From: Micromonospora sp. FIMYZ51
GTDB taxonomy: Bacteria > Actinomycetota > Actinomycetes > Mycobacteriales > Micromonosporaceae
Reading direction: 5' to 3'
Length of the DNA stretch: 64,000 bases
NCBI RefSeq assembly: GCF_038246755.1
Contig: NZ_CP134706.1
Coordinates: 2,976,001-3,040,000 of the forward strand
The notes below the pieces were generated by a model. It was not told the DNA's origin, searched no databases, and saw only the letters and a list, made by a program, of their open reading frames with translations. How positions within the stretch are numbered: position 1 is the stretch's first letter; each line of letters opens with the position of its first letter. The position numbers were made by a program, and so were the translations under genes. Positions 1-8,372 of this stretch are shown piece after piece.

Positions 1-599
1 TGGACGATCCAGCGGTTGTGGAAGTAGTCGTCCTCGCGCAGCTGGGTGATGCCCCCGGCGGAGAAGCGGATGCCCACCAGGCCCGCCGCGTCGAGGGGCA
101 TGCCGATCCAGGCCGCGATGAGGAAGGTGGCTGTGCCTCCGTGGGTCACCACGACCTGATGTTCCACCCTCGACCGCAGGATGCGGTCCAGCGCCGCGTA
201 GGCGCGCACGGCCAGTTCCCATTTCGTCTCAGCACCAGGTACGCCCTCGTCATGGCGCATCCGTTCACCCACGGCGGGCGGCGGTACGAACCGTTCGTCC
301 AGCCACGCCTGCGGTCGTCCGCCTGCCTCGCCGTACGACTTCTCGCGCAGGTCGGCGTCGAGCAGCACGCCCACTCCGAGCCGCTTCCCGAGCACCTCGG
401 CCGTCCGGCGGGCGCGTAGCAGGTCGGACGAGAACAGCTCGACGGTGGCGGTAGCCGGAAATCGGCCGGCCAGCGCCTCCGCGATCTGCCCGGCGTGCGC
501 CGCGCCCCGGTCGGTGAGGTCGGCGTCGAACCATCCACCGACCAGCCCGTCGACGTGGTGCGTCGCCTCCGGATGCGTGACGACGTACAAGTTCCTCAC
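1..599 (-). CDS. Histidine phosphatase family protein, 3' end cut by the window edge
   Basis: The frame is open from a GTG at 599 to base 1, giving about 199 residues with the C-terminus missing. It starts MRNLYVVTHPEATHH. The histidine phosphatase (phosphoglycerate-mutase-like) superfamily transfers phosphate through a catalytic histidine, here His9 in the motif THPE. The usual motif is RHGE, so the Arg and Gly next to the histidine are replaced. The second conserved histidine is His153 in VVTHGG, and the SSDLLRARRTAE segment (about residues 57-69) matches the family's substrate-binding Arg region. The physiological substrate cannot be told; members act on sugar phosphates, nucleotides or proteins. 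It lies 103 bp downstream of the YcxB-like gene on the same strand and may be co-transcribed with it. The family call is secure; the altered first motif leaves activity less certain. Confidence 0.85.
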   Translation of the reverse strand, partial: MRNLYVVTHPEATHHVDGLVGGWFDADLTDRGAAHAGQIAEALAGRFPATATVELFSSDLLRARRTAEVLGKRLGVGVLLDADLREKSYGEAGGRPQAWLDERFVPPPAVGERMRHDEGVPGAETKWELAVRAYAALDRILRSRVEHQVVVTHGGTATFLIAAWIGMPLDAAGLVGIRFSAGGITQLREDDYFHNRWIV

Positions 600-702
600 T
601 CGGGTAGACCCTAGCGGCGACGGACGCCGGTAGGGTCTCCGGCCTGGCCGCCCCGGATTGGCGCGACGACACCCCGGACAGCTGTCCGGCGGCGGAGGCG
701 AA

Positions 703-1191
703 TCAGATCAGCCCACGCTTGGCCATGAAGGCCCGCAACGTCTCGCCGTCCTCGGCGGACATCAACCGACGTGGGATCACCGTGGCCGGCATTCGGCCGA
801 CGTACACGATCCAGAACTCGGGGGTGTCCTTCACCTGGGCGACCCCGTCCCAGGCGATGCCGCCGGACTCCGAGCCGCTTCGCATCATGATGTTCTCGTC
901 GGTGATCTCGTAGGCGCCTTCGACGGCGTAGCCGCTGGACCGGCGCCGGGCCCGCCACCGTACCCACGGCCCGTAGCACGCCGCCAGCAGGCCACCGAAG
1001 ATCATCGCCAACCACAGCGGCGAGAGTTGCTCGCCCCACGCGGACCCGCGCGAGAGGGTGAAGGCGATCGCCCCGACGGCCGCCATGGCCACCCCGATAT
1101 AGCCGTGCCGGCGTAGCCGGACACTGCTGAGCGCGGCGGCCACCCGGCCGGGGTAGGCGGGATCGGCGGGAACGTCAAAGCGGATGTGCAC
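703..1191 (-). CDS. YcxB-like membrane protein
   Basis: This 162-residue protein starts at a GTG. Residues about 30-48 and 58-75 form two hydrophobic membrane segments separated by a short polar loop. They are followed by a soluble C-terminal part containing YEITDENIMMRS and WDGVAQVKDTPEFW. That layout, a helical hairpin plus a C-terminal beta-rich domain ending in a short RAFMAKRG helix, fits the YcxB-like family, whose biochemical role is unknown. It is divergent from the GyrI-like gene across a 116 bp promoter region and is followed by the histidine phosphatase gene. No regulator or transporter partner is adjacent. The membrane topology is visible in the sequence; the family name is a recognition from the pattern and no function is claimed. 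Confidence 0.75.
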   Translation of the reverse strand: MHIRFDVPADPAYPGRVAAALSSVRLRRHGYIGVAMAAVGAIAFTLSRGSAWGEQLSPLWLAMIFGGLLAACYGPWVRWRARRRSSGYAVEGAYEITDENIMMRSGSESGGIAWDGVAQVKDTPEFWIVYVGRMPATVIPRRLMSAEDGETLRAFMAKRGLI

Positions 1192-1307
1192 GCCGAAACG
1201 ATAGTGCCCCCACCGGCGCCCGGCGCCGCCTGACGTCAGATCCTCGATCTACTATCTGCCCACCGAGTTGGAAAGGCAGTGGCTCGCCGGCCGAGCCCAG
1301 GTGCCCG

Positions 1308-1928
1308 ATGACCGACAAGACGGACTTCAAGAAAACCCTCGACGCCTACCAGGCACAACGGGATCGGTTCCGGGTCGTGGACGTGCCGGACCTGCAATAT
1401 CTCATGATCGACGGCCACGGTGACCCCAACTCCTCGCCCGCGTTCAGCCAGGCGATCACGGCGCTCTATCCGGTGGCGTACAAAATCAAGTTCGCCAGCA
1501 AGCGGGAGCTCGGCCGCGACTACGTGGTGCCGCCACTTGAAGGTCTGTGGTGGGCCGAGGACCTGACCGCCTTCACGGTGGCCCGGGACAAGTCGCGGTG
1601 GGACTGGACGCTGATGCTGATGGTCCCGGACTGGATCGACCCCGCCATGTTCGGCACCGCTGTCGAGCAGGCCGGGGCGAAGAACCCGCAAGCGCGCCTG
1701 GCGGACGTCCGCCTGGAGACCCTCGCCGAAGGGCGGTGTGTGCAGACGCTGCACGTCGGTTCCTTCGACGCCGAAGCAGCGGTGCTCGCGCAACTGCACC
1801 ACGAGTTCATCCCCGCCCATGGGTTCCGCATGATCGGCAAGCACCACGAGATCTATCTCAGCGACTTCCGCCGGGTCGCACCCGAGAAGCAGCGAACCAT
1901 TCTCCGGCAGCCGGTCACTACCGCCTAG
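1308..1928 (+). CDS. GyrI-like small-molecule binding domain protein
   Basis: This 206-residue soluble protein starts at ATG (MTDKTDFKKTLDAYQ). The whole length matches the GyrI-like/SOUL-type ligand-binding fold. It has an early LQYLMIDGHGDPN segment, KYP-like YPVAYKIKF, a central PPLEGLWWAED and W-rich core, and a C-terminal HGFRMIGKHHEIYLSDFRR. Members bind hydrophobic or cationic small molecules and occur alone or fused to AraC/MerR regulators; here no DNA-binding domain is attached. It stands alone, divergent from the YcxB-like gene and ending at a strong hairpin, so it is probably monocistronic. The 'KHHEIYLSD' ending is typical of stand-alone actinobacterial members. The ligand is not known. 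Confidence 0.85.
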   Translation: MTDKTDFKKTLDAYQAQRDRFRVVDVPDLQYLMIDGHGDPNSSPAFSQAITALYPVAYKIKFASKRELGRDYVVPPLEGLWWAEDLTAFTVARDKSRWDWTLMLMVPDWIDPAMFGTAVEQAGAKNPQARLADVRLETLAEGRCVQTLHVGSFDAEAAVLAQLHHEFIPAHGFRMIGKHHEIYLSDFRRVAPEKQRTILRQPVTTA

Positions 1929-1929
1929 C

Positions 1930-1968
1930 GACCGGGCGTGCGGGTGGCATCCCACCCGCACGCCGGTC
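1930..1968. terminator. Bidirectional hairpin terminator between convergent genes
   Basis: A long inverted repeat has arms 1930-1947 and 1952-1968, with a four-base loop (CATC) and one bulged G in the left arm. It gives about 17 base pairs, nearly all GC. It sits 2 bp after the stop of the GyrI-like gene and 28 bp from the stop of the convergent xylanase gene, so it can end both transcripts. There is no U-tract, which is usual for actinobacterial terminators. Confidence 0.8.
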
Positions 1969-1996
1969 ATGGGGTGCTGCGCGTGCCGTGTGCTGG

Positions 1997-3715
1997 TCAG
2001 GGGGTGAGCACCACCGTGGAGATGCTGCGTGCGCCGACGTTGACGCTTACCTGTCCACCGTTCACGCTCACCGGCTGGCTGGCCGCGTTGACGCTCTGCG
2101 AGGTGAGGTAATGCTCCGCCCTGGTGATGTTCTGCGGCACCTGGATCACGGCATTGTTCACCGCGCTGGTCGAGCGGTTCAGGATCACCAGCGTGGTCTT
2201 TCCGCCACCGGAGTAGGCGGTCACCTCCAGCGGCGCGGCCTTGGTGCTCTTGGCCAGGGCGACGCGCTGGTAGCCGGGGCGGACGTACTTGGCGTACTGC
2301 GAGAAGGCGTACCCGCGCTTGAGCGGGGCCCCCGCCGTGGTGCCGAAGGCCGCCTCGCCATCGCCGATGAAGGAGTAGTAACGCTTGCCGTACCACCAGA
2401 TGTAGGCGCTCCAGTTCGACTCCATCGACCTGTGCACGGTGCGCATGATGTCGTCGAGTGTCTCGTTCCAGACCGCCTGGTTACCCGGGTTGCCCCAGAT
2501 GTTGGAACCGTTGCCGTCGGCCTCGTGCAGGTTCCACTCGGTCATCCAGACCGGCTTGTTGTGCTGCTCCGCCAGGGGGTACGACCGTAGCCGGCCGGAG
2601 GCCTCGGTGCCGTACAGGTGGCCACCGATGTAGCCGATGTTGTTGCGGGCGGTCGCGTCGTTGAGGGTCGGATCGGTGTAGGTGTAGTTCAGGTTCACCG
2701 CCTCGGCAACCATCAGCCTGGTGTTCTGCACCCGGGCACCGTGGTCGCGGACGAAGTTGCGCAGCTCGGTGCCGCTCCAGTCCATCGAGTCGTAGTCCGG
2801 GTGCCAGTCCGGCTCGTTCTGCACCGAGGTGACGTCGATCGTCACACCCTGGTTGCGCATGTACTGGACGTAGCTGTTCAGATGGTTGGCGTAGTCGTCG
2901 TAGTAGTCGGTGCGCAACTTGCCGCCGTTGGTGCGGCTGTTGTTCGTCTTCCAGGCGGCCGGCGCGGTCCACGGCGAGGCGAGGATCTTCACTCCGGATC
3001 CGGCGGACTTCGCCGTGCGCAGGGCGTTCACCTGGGTCGACCATTCACCGGAGACCGGCGAGATGCCGGTACGCACGATCGACAGGCCCAACTGGTTGGC
3101 GCCCAGCCCGACAAGCGTCTGGGTCTCGGCGGTCGACCAGGTGCCGCCCCAGATCGGGGTGGCGGCCCCGAATCCGTCGATCGTCTGGTACCTGGTGGCG
3201 GTGTTGACCGTGATGTCCGCCGGACCGGTGGGCGGCGGATTGGTCGGCCCGGTCGTCGGGCCGGTGGTCGGCTCGGCCGTCGGTGCCGTGCCGCCGGTGC
3301 AGGTCACCCCGTTGAGGGCGAAACTGGTCGGCGCGGGGTTGCTGCCGCTCCAGGAACCGTTGAAGCCGAACGAGGTCGAGCCGTTGGTCGGGATGCTGCC
3401 GTTGTAGCTGACGTTGCGGGCGGTGACCGCGGCACCGTTCTGCGTCAGCGTGGTGTTCCACGCCTCGGCGACTCGTTGTCCGGCACTGTAGGACCAGGTA
3501 AGCGTCCAACTCGTGACTGGATCGCCGAGATTGGTGATGGTGACGTTGGCGCCGAAGCCGCCCTGCCACTGTGACGACACCGCGTAGTTCACGGAGCAGC
3601 CGGCCGCTGCCGCGCCGGCCGGTAGCGCCACAGCGACCGCAGCCGATGCCAGGAGCATGGCGCCGGCCGAGATCCGGGCGGCATTGACGCTGAGTCTTTT
3701 CTTGACACGTCTCAT
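1997..3715 (-). CDS. Secreted GH30 xylanase (glucuronoxylanase type) with N-terminal CBM2
   Basis: This is a 572-residue precursor. I chose the ATG at 3715 (MRRVKKRLSVNA) because it is followed directly by a Sec signal peptide (basic start, hydrophobic core, cleavage after ALPAGAAAA). The frame stays open further upstream, but the added residues are not signal-like and would overlap the operator. Residues about 39-140 are a CBM2 module with terminal cysteines (AAGCSV and VTCTGG) and surface Trp residues. A Thr/Pro linker (about 141-163) follows, then a GH30 domain. Its acid/base is the Glu in SVQNEPDW and its nucleophile the Glu in WMTEWNLHE. The enzyme should cut glucuronoxylan outside the cell. 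It is divergent from the GH62 gene and shares its operator region. GH30 family assignment is firm; the exact subfamily is an inference. Confidence 0.92.
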   Translation of the reverse strand: MRRVKKRLSVNAARISAGAMLLASAAVAVALPAGAAAAGCSVNYAVSSQWQGGFGANVTITNLGDPVTSWTLTWSYSAGQRVAEAWNTTLTQNGAAVTARNVSYNGSIPTNGSTSFGFNGSWSGSNPAPTSFALNGVTCTGGTAPTAEPTTGPTTGPTNPPPTGPADITVNTATRYQTIDGFGAATPIWGGTWSTAETQTLVGLGANQLGLSIVRTGISPVSGEWSTQVNALRTAKSAGSGVKILASPWTAPAAWKTNNSRTNGGKLRTDYYDDYANHLNSYVQYMRNQGVTIDVTSVQNEPDWHPDYDSMDWSGTELRNFVRDHGARVQNTRLMVAEAVNLNYTYTDPTLNDATARNNIGYIGGHLYGTEASGRLRSYPLAEQHNKPVWMTEWNLHEADGNGSNIWGNPGNQAVWNETLDDIMRTVHRSMESNWSAYIWWYGKRYYSFIGDGEAAFGTTAGAPLKRGYAFSQYAKYVRPGYQRVALAKSTKAAPLEVTAYSGGGKTTLVILNRSTSAVNNAVIQVPQNITRAEHYLTSQSVNAASQPVSVNGGQVSVNVGARSISTVVLTP

Positions 3716-3890
3716 CGCTGGTGTGCCCTTCGGTGGTGGTGTGGTTGACGAGTCGTGAGCGTTCACCTGGCAGCGGGTTTGTCGCGCGCGGCGTCGGTGT
3801 CGCGTGCGGTCTTCGCGACCGAGTAAGACCTGTTCCCCACCTCGGAGGCGATGCGGTGTAGCGACCAGGTTCAATCGATGGTTGAGGCTG

Positions 3891-3904
3891 TGGGAGCGCT
3901 CCCG
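3891..3904. promoter_or_regulatory. CebR-type (LacI family) operator
   Basis: TGGGAGCGCTCCCG matches 13 of 14 positions of the palindromic TGGGAGCGCTCCCA operator known for CebR-type cello-oligosaccharide-responsive LacI repressors of actinobacteria. It lies 176 bp upstream of the xylanase start and 85 bp upstream of the GH62 start, so one repressor could control both divergent genes. No lacI-type gene is in the window. Confidence 0.75.
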
Positions 3905-3923
3905 TAATATACACGAAGCATCT

Positions 3924-3935
3924 GTTAACGCTAAC
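3924..3935. promoter_or_regulatory. Second palindromic operator-like site in the xylanase/GH62 intergenic region
   Basis: GTTAACGCTAAC has arms GTTA/TAAC around a central ACGC, 10 of 12 positions symmetrical. It is AT-rich in a high-GC surrounding and lies 20 bp from the CebR-type site. The form is that of a LacI-family operator with a different half-site, which would give a second control input, for example from xylo- or arabino-oligosaccharides. The binding protein is unknown. Confidence 0.4.
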
Positions 3936-3988
3936 CTAACAACGACAAGCGTCAATGCTCGATCATCATTCCGCCAGGAGGATGCGTT

Positions 3989-5401
3989 ATGTCTAGATCT
4001 AGGCCAGCCAATGTCTTGCTGGCATCGGCCGGCGTCGCGCTGTTGGTGTCGACGGCGGCCGTCGTGGCGCTGCCGGCCAGTGCCGCGGCTGCCGGTTGCT
4101 CGGTGAACTATGCCGTGTCGTCGCAGTGGCAGGGCGGCTTCGGTGCCAACGTGTCGATCACGAACCTGGGTGATCCGCTTACCAGTTGGACGTTGACCTG
4201 GTCGTTCGGTGCCGGGCAGACCGTCACGCAGGCGTGGAACACGACGTTGACGCAGAGCGGTGCCGCGGTGACCGCCCGCAACGTCAGCTACAACGGCAGC
4301 ATCCCGACCAACGGCTCGACCTCGTTCGGCTTCAACGGTTCCTGGACGAGCAGCAACCCGGTACCGACGAGTTTCGCCCTCAACGGTGTGACGTGCACCG
4401 GGGGCGTGGCACCGACAAGCGGCCCGACCTCCGCGCCGCCGACCAGCACCCCGCCGACCTCGACGCCCCCGACGACGCCGCCGCCGTCGGGTAACTGCAA
4501 CCTGCCGTCGTCGTACCGGTGGTCCTCCACCGGCGCGTTGGCGCAGCCGCGGGCGGGTTGGGTGTCACTGAAGGACTTCACCCACGCCCCGTACAACGGT
4601 CAGCACCTGGTCTACGCCACCACCCACGACACCGGCACCAGCTGGGGCTCGATGAACTTCGGCCTGTTCTCCAACTGGAACCAGATGGGCTCGGCCAGCC
4701 AGAACGCCATGCCGTTCTCCGCCGTGGCACCCAGCCTGTTCTACTTCGCCCCCCGCAACATCTGGGTCCTGGCCTACCAGTGGGGCGGACCCGCCTTCTC
4801 CTACCGCACCTCCACCAACCCGACCAACGTCAACAGCTGGTCAGCAGCACAAACCCTGTTCACCGGCAGCATCTCCAACTCCGGCACCGGCCCGATCGAC
4901 CAGGCACTCATCGGCGACGACCAGAACATGTACCTCTTCTTCGCCGGCGACAACGGACGCATCTACCGCGCCAGCATGCCCATCGGCAACTTCCCCGGCA
5001 GCTTCGGCTCCAACTACACCACCATCATGACCGACACCACGAACAACCTGTTCGAAGGAGTCCAGGTCTACAAACTCCAAGGCCAAAACCGCTACCTCAT
5101 GATCGTCGAAGCCATCGGCTCCCAAGGCCGCTACTTCCGCTCCTTCACCGCCACCAGCCTCGGCGGCACCTGGACCCCCCAGGCCGCCACCGAAAGCAAC
5201 CCCTTCGCCGGCAAAGCCAACAGCGGCGCCACCTGGACCAACGACATCAGCCACGGCGAACTCATCCGCACCAACGCCGACCAAACCATGACCATCGACC
5301 CCTGCAACCTCCAACTGCTCTACCAAGGCCGCTCCCCCAACTCCGGCGGCGACTACGGCCTCCTGCCCTACCGCCCCGGACTACTCACCCTCCAACGCTG
5401 A
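3989..5401 (+). CDS. Secreted GH62 alpha-L-arabinofuranosidase with N-terminal CBM2
   Basis: This is a 470-residue precursor with ATG 7 bp after a perfect AGGAGG (3976-3981). A Sec signal peptide ends near ALPASAAAA (about residue 35). CBM2 spans about 36-137 between AAGCSV and VTCTGG and is almost identical to the CBM2 of the divergent xylanase. A Thr/Pro/Ser linker follows (about 138-165). The catalytic domain is GH62, a five-bladed propeller that releases arabinofuranosyl side groups from arabinoxylan. The general base Asp is in [12 protein letters not shown], the pKa-modulating Asp in IDQALIGDD and the general acid Glu in [10 protein letters not shown]. All three are present and the length is normal. 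It acts outside the cell, removing arabinose branches so that the neighbouring xylanase can cut the backbone. Confidence 0.93.
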   Translation: MSRSRPANVLLASAGVALLVSTAAVVALPASAAAAGCSVNYAVSSQWQGGFGANVSITNLGDPLTSWTLTWSFGAGQTVTQAWNTTLTQSGAAVTARNVSYNGSIPTNGSTSFGFNGSWTSSNPVPTSFALNGVTCTGGVAPTSGPTSAPPTSTPPTSTPPTTPPPSGNCNLPSSYRWSSTGALAQPRAGWVSLKDFTHAPYNGQHLVYATTHDTGTSWGSMNFGLFSNWNQMGSASQNAMPFSAVAPSLFYFAPRNIWVLAYQWGGPAFSYRTSTNPTNVNSWSAAQTLFTGSISNSGTGPIDQALIGDDQNMYLFFAGDNGRIYRASMPIGNFPGSFGSNYTTIMTDTTNNLFEGVQVYKLQGQNRYLMIVEAIGSQGRYFRSFTATSLGGTWTPQAATESNPFAGKANSGATWTNDISHGELIRTNADQTMTIDPCNLQLLYQGRSPNSGGDYGLLPYRPGLLTLQR

Positions 5402-5411
5402 ACCACTGACG

Positions 5412-5444
5412 CGGGCGGGCTCGGTCGCAGACCGAGCCCGCCCG
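5412..5444 (+). terminator. Hairpin terminator after the GH62 gene
   Basis: A perfect 14 bp stem (5412-5425 with 5431-5444) and five-base loop (CGCAG) lie 10 bp after the GH62 stop codon. The stem is almost entirely GC and no U-tract follows. It also lies downstream of the convergent DUF2332 gene and may serve both. Confidence 0.85.
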
Positions 5445-5536
5445 TGGCCATGCCGGCAGGGGATCGCCGGCCGGGAAGACGTACGCCGAGCCTTGCTGGC
5501 CCGGACTGCGGGTCGCGGGCCGGCCGAACGAGCCGG

Positions 5537-6649
5537 CTAGGAGTCGGCCAGCCACGCCATGATGCGGCCCCGCGACCAGCACCGGCCAATGGCCTCGGCA
5601 CGAGCGGAGGACCTGTCGAACCCCGCCAGGCCGACGATGCTGTGGCCCGACGCAGGGCGGTCACCAAGGGTCGGGATCGTCGGCGCGACTCCGACCCCTT
5701 CCACCGACACCCACGCCACCGGCCGCCCGGCCGCAGTCTCCTGGATGCCGTGCCGCAAGCGTCGGCGACGCTCGGGCGAGAGGCGCGACAGCGCCCACGT
5801 CGTCATGACGACCGGCAGGGCGGCTGCGGGCACCCGGGCGACGGCGTCGGGCAGCAGCTCCACCGGGTCACCTCGCAGCAGCAGGGGAGGGGCAGCTGCC
5901 GCCAGCGCCAACTCCGCTTCGAGCCGTGCCATCGGCTCCCGCTGGTCCGGCCCGAGACCGGCGCGCAACCAGCGGGCGTCATCCGCGTCCGTCACGTCGA
6001 TCGGGTCGGGGTCGACAACCAGCCGGGTGCGTACCTCGGGTATCGGACGGGACGGGACGGGCCGGTCGCCGAGCAGCGAACACGACCGCTGCACCGCCGA
6101 GGCCGGGTCGCCAAGCGATTGTCCGTTGCCGTACGTGATGCCTACGCGATCAACGTTGAGGTTGAGACCGGCCGCACGACCCACGTCGATCAGCCCGACC
6201 GCGTCCATGCCTACCCGTCGGGCCGCCTCGGCGATGGCCGGGTACAACACGGCGTACCGTCCGGTCTCGTCGGTAGGCGTCCGCCGCCGCGCGGCGATCG
6301 CCACCACCGAGTCGGTCATTCGCAACAGCGTCCCGATCGCGGCCTCAGCGGCAGCGTCGCCGTCCGCGGCGGAATCGGCTGCGGCAGAATAGGCCGCGGC
6401 AAGCGCCGAGGCACGTCCGGCGAGGGCGAGGTCGTGCAGCGCGGCGAGGATCATCGCAGGATGCCGCTTGCGCGCCGGTACCGTCTCGATGGCGCGCAGC
6501 GCCTCGTCGGACTCGCTGAGGGCGACGGCGACGCGCTTGTGCAGCGGAGACGTCTCGGCGGTGTCGACCTCACCAAACCGCCGGTACGCCTGCGCGAGGG
6601 ACCGCCCCCTACCTGCGGATACGGCGCTTACTGCTGTCGATCTACGCAT
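5537..6649 (-). CDS. DUF2332 family protein
   Basis: This is a soluble protein of about 370 residues of the actinobacterial DUF2332 family, of unknown function. Family features visible are an N-terminal LAQAYRRFGEVDTAETSPLH block, KRHPAMILAALHDLAL, the central LIDVGRAAGLNLNVDR motif with YGNGQSLGDP, and a C-terminal half with VVMTTWALSRLSPERR and WVSVEGVGV. I place the start at the ATG at 6649 (MRRSTAV). A TAGAAT -10-like hexamer ends 7 bp before it, which suggests a leaderless mRNA. The frame stays open to an ATG at 6691, but the added residues look non-conserved. It is divergent from the adenylation gene that starts the hybrid cluster and marks that cluster's left border. Confidence 0.85.
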   Translation of the reverse strand: MRRSTAVSAVSAGRGRSLAQAYRRFGEVDTAETSPLHKRVAVALSESDEALRAIETVPARKRHPAMILAALHDLALAGRASALAAAYSAAADSAADGDAAAEAAIGTLLRMTDSVVAIAARRRTPTDETGRYAVLYPAIAEAARRVGMDAVGLIDVGRAAGLNLNVDRVGITYGNGQSLGDPASAVQRSCSLLGDRPVPSRPIPEVRTRLVVDPDPIDVTDADDARWLRAGLGPDQREPMARLEAELALAAAAPPLLLRGDPVELLPDAVARVPAAALPVVMTTWALSRLSPERRRRLRHGIQETAAGRPVAWVSVEGVGVAPTIPTLGDRPASGHSIVGLAGFDRSSARAEAIGRCWSRGRIMAWLADS

Positions 6650-6724
6650 TCTGCACATTCTACTTCGCTGGTTTGGTGCGCTGATCGGCAAACGTACTGA
6701 TTGGACGAGCCGCCACCGCTCACC

Positions 6725-6762
6725 TTGACAGGAGCTCCTGACCCGACGGTAGGTTCATGGCG
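6725..6762 (+). promoter_or_regulatory. Promoter and palindromic operator of the hybrid biosynthetic cluster
   Basis: TTGACA (6725-6730) and TAGGTT (6750-6755) are placed like -35 and -10 elements with a 19 bp spacer. A perfect 12 bp palindrome, CAGGAGCTCCTG (6729-6740), overlaps the -35 end and spacer, where a bound repressor would block transcription. The -10 ends 1 bp before ATG 6757 and 7 bp before ATG 6763, so the transcript may be leaderless, beginning at 6763. The element similarity is visible; use in the cell is inferred. Confidence 0.5.
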
Positions 6763-8331
6763 ATGACCTGGATCACCCAGATGCTGGTGCGCAATGCCCA
6801 GCAGTATCCTCAGCGTCCCGCGCTGGTGGCTGGTGATGGCACCCTGACCTACCGCGAACTTGTCCGGCGCGTCGAAGCCACCGCGCACGAGCTGCGGCGA
6901 CGCGGAGTCCTCGACGGCGACATCGTCGCCATCGCACTCCGTCGTGGCACCCGGCAGGTCGTCACCGCCCTCGCGGCGATGTGGCTCCGGGCACCGTTCG
7001 CGATCGTCGACGTCGACGACCCGGCCGACCGGCGACGCGCCCAGATCCGGGCTTCCCGCGCGGCGTTGCTCGTCGTCGAGGCGGACGCGGAGGAGGCGGA
7101 CGTCGAGCAGGACGTACCGACGATGCGGCTGCCGGCCCTGGTCGAGAGCGCGACCGCCGGCCCCGAGCTGGGGTCGCATGCCGATACCGATGCCGCCGTC
7201 TACATCGTATTCACCTCGGGGACCACCGGTGCGCCCAAGGCGGTGGCCGTGCCCTACCGGGCGCTCGACAACTACACCCGGTTCCTCGGCTCGGTACTGG
7301 CCCGGGTCAGGCCGGCGGGTGCCGCGTTGTCGTGTGCCAGCGTGACCAGCTTTGCGACCGATCTCGGTCACACGACGATCTTTCCGGCGCTCGTCGCCGG
7401 CGATGCGGTACACCTGGTGGACAAGCCCACCATGATGGACCCGATCGGGTTCGGAAACTACCTGCGTACGCATTCGATCGACGTGCTCAAGTCGACACCG
7501 TCGCACATCTCGGTGCTCCTGGACGTCGCTGCGGGCGAGGTACTACCCCGCAAACTGATGATCTTCGGTGGCGAGCGACTCTCCTGGCATTTGGTCGACC
7601 AGGTGAAAAAGGTCGGCACCTGCGCGGTGCTCAACCACTATGGACCGTCGGAAACCACGATCGGGGTGTTGACCTATCCGGTCGATCCCTCCCGGACGGA
7701 CCACCGGTCGAGCGCGTACGTGCCGATCGGCAAGCCGATCGACGGAGTCTCGGTGGAGGTCGTGGACGAGCAACTCCGGGCGGTGCGGCCGGGCGAAACC
7801 GGAGAGCTGCTGGTCTGGGGGGAGTGCGTGGCACTGGGCTATCTGGGGTCACGCCACGCGACGAGCGCGCGGTTCGTGTCGCTCCCGCCGGAGCTTCGCC
7901 CACCCGGAGTTGGCGTACCAGCGCCGACCGCCTATCGGACCGGCGACACGGTACGCCGACTGCCCAGTGGCGACATCGAGTTCCTGGGGCGCACTGATCG
8001 CCAGATCAAGCTGCACGGGCAGCGGATCGAGCTCGGCGAGGTGGAGTCCGCGCTGCGCGGTCACCCGGATGTGCGTAATGCCGTCGTCGTCCACCACGAG
8101 GACACCGGACTCAGCGCGTACCTCGTCGTCGCGGATCCGATCAGCCCGCCGGACTCGAAATCGCTGCGGAATTTTCTTCGGAAAACGCTACCCGTGTCGG
8201 CGGTACCGCGCGTTTTCACCGTGCTGGAGAGTTTTCCGTTGACGCTCAGCGGAAAGCTGGACCTGAACAGGCTCGCGTTGGCGGGCGAAGTCACCGACTC
8301 CGCGATATCGGCGCGGCGTGTCGAGGGCTGA
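6757..8331 (+). CDS. Free-standing NRPS adenylation enzyme
   Basis: This 524-residue protein (522 if the leaderless start at ATG 6763 is used) is one complete adenylation domain without a carrier protein. Core motifs in order: A3 YIVFTSGTTGAPK, A5 NHYGPSETT, A7 YRTGD, A8 GRTDRQIKLHGQRIELGEVE and A10 LTLSGKLDL with the catalytic Lys. It should activate a substrate as acyl-AMP and load a carrier protein in trans. The obvious partner is the C-terminal PCP of the megasynthase three genes on, whose own adenylation region is degenerate. In the A4 region the usual FDAS is replaced by FATD (SFATDLGHTTIF), so the Asp that normally grips the alpha-amino group is Ala. The substrate may therefore not be a standard alpha-amino acid. 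First gene of the cluster; the ketosynthase gene follows after 41 bp. Confidence 0.9.
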   Translation: MAMTWITQMLVRNAQQYPQRPALVAGDGTLTYRELVRRVEATAHELRRRGVLDGDIVAIALRRGTRQVVTALAAMWLRAPFAIVDVDDPADRRRAQIRASRAALLVVEADAEEADVEQDVPTMRLPALVESATAGPELGSHADTDAAVYIVFTSGTTGAPKAVAVPYRALDNYTRFLGSVLARVRPAGAALSCASVTSFATDLGHTTIFPALVAGDAVHLVDKPTMMDPIGFGNYLRTHSIDVLKSTPSHISVLLDVAAGEVLPRKLMIFGGERLSWHLVDQVKKVGTCAVLNHYGPSETTIGVLTYPVDPSRTDHRSSAYVPIGKPIDGVSVEVVDEQLRAVRPGETGELLVWGECVALGYLGSRHATSARFVSLPPELRPPGVGVPAPTAYRTGDTVRRLPSGDIEFLGRTDRQIKLHGQRIELGEVESALRGHPDVRNAVVVHHEDTGLSAYLVVADPISPPDSKSLRNFLRKTLPVSAVPRVFTVLESFPLTLSGKLDLNRLALAGEVTDSAISARRVEG

Positions 8332-8372
8332 GGACCACGCCGGGGTCGGCTACCCGGTGACAGCTCGGGGTC

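Noticed and set aside
1547..2590. 347-codon plus-strand open frame between the GyrI-like and xylanase genes
   Set aside because: It overlaps both real genes in another frame and runs through the hairpin terminator.
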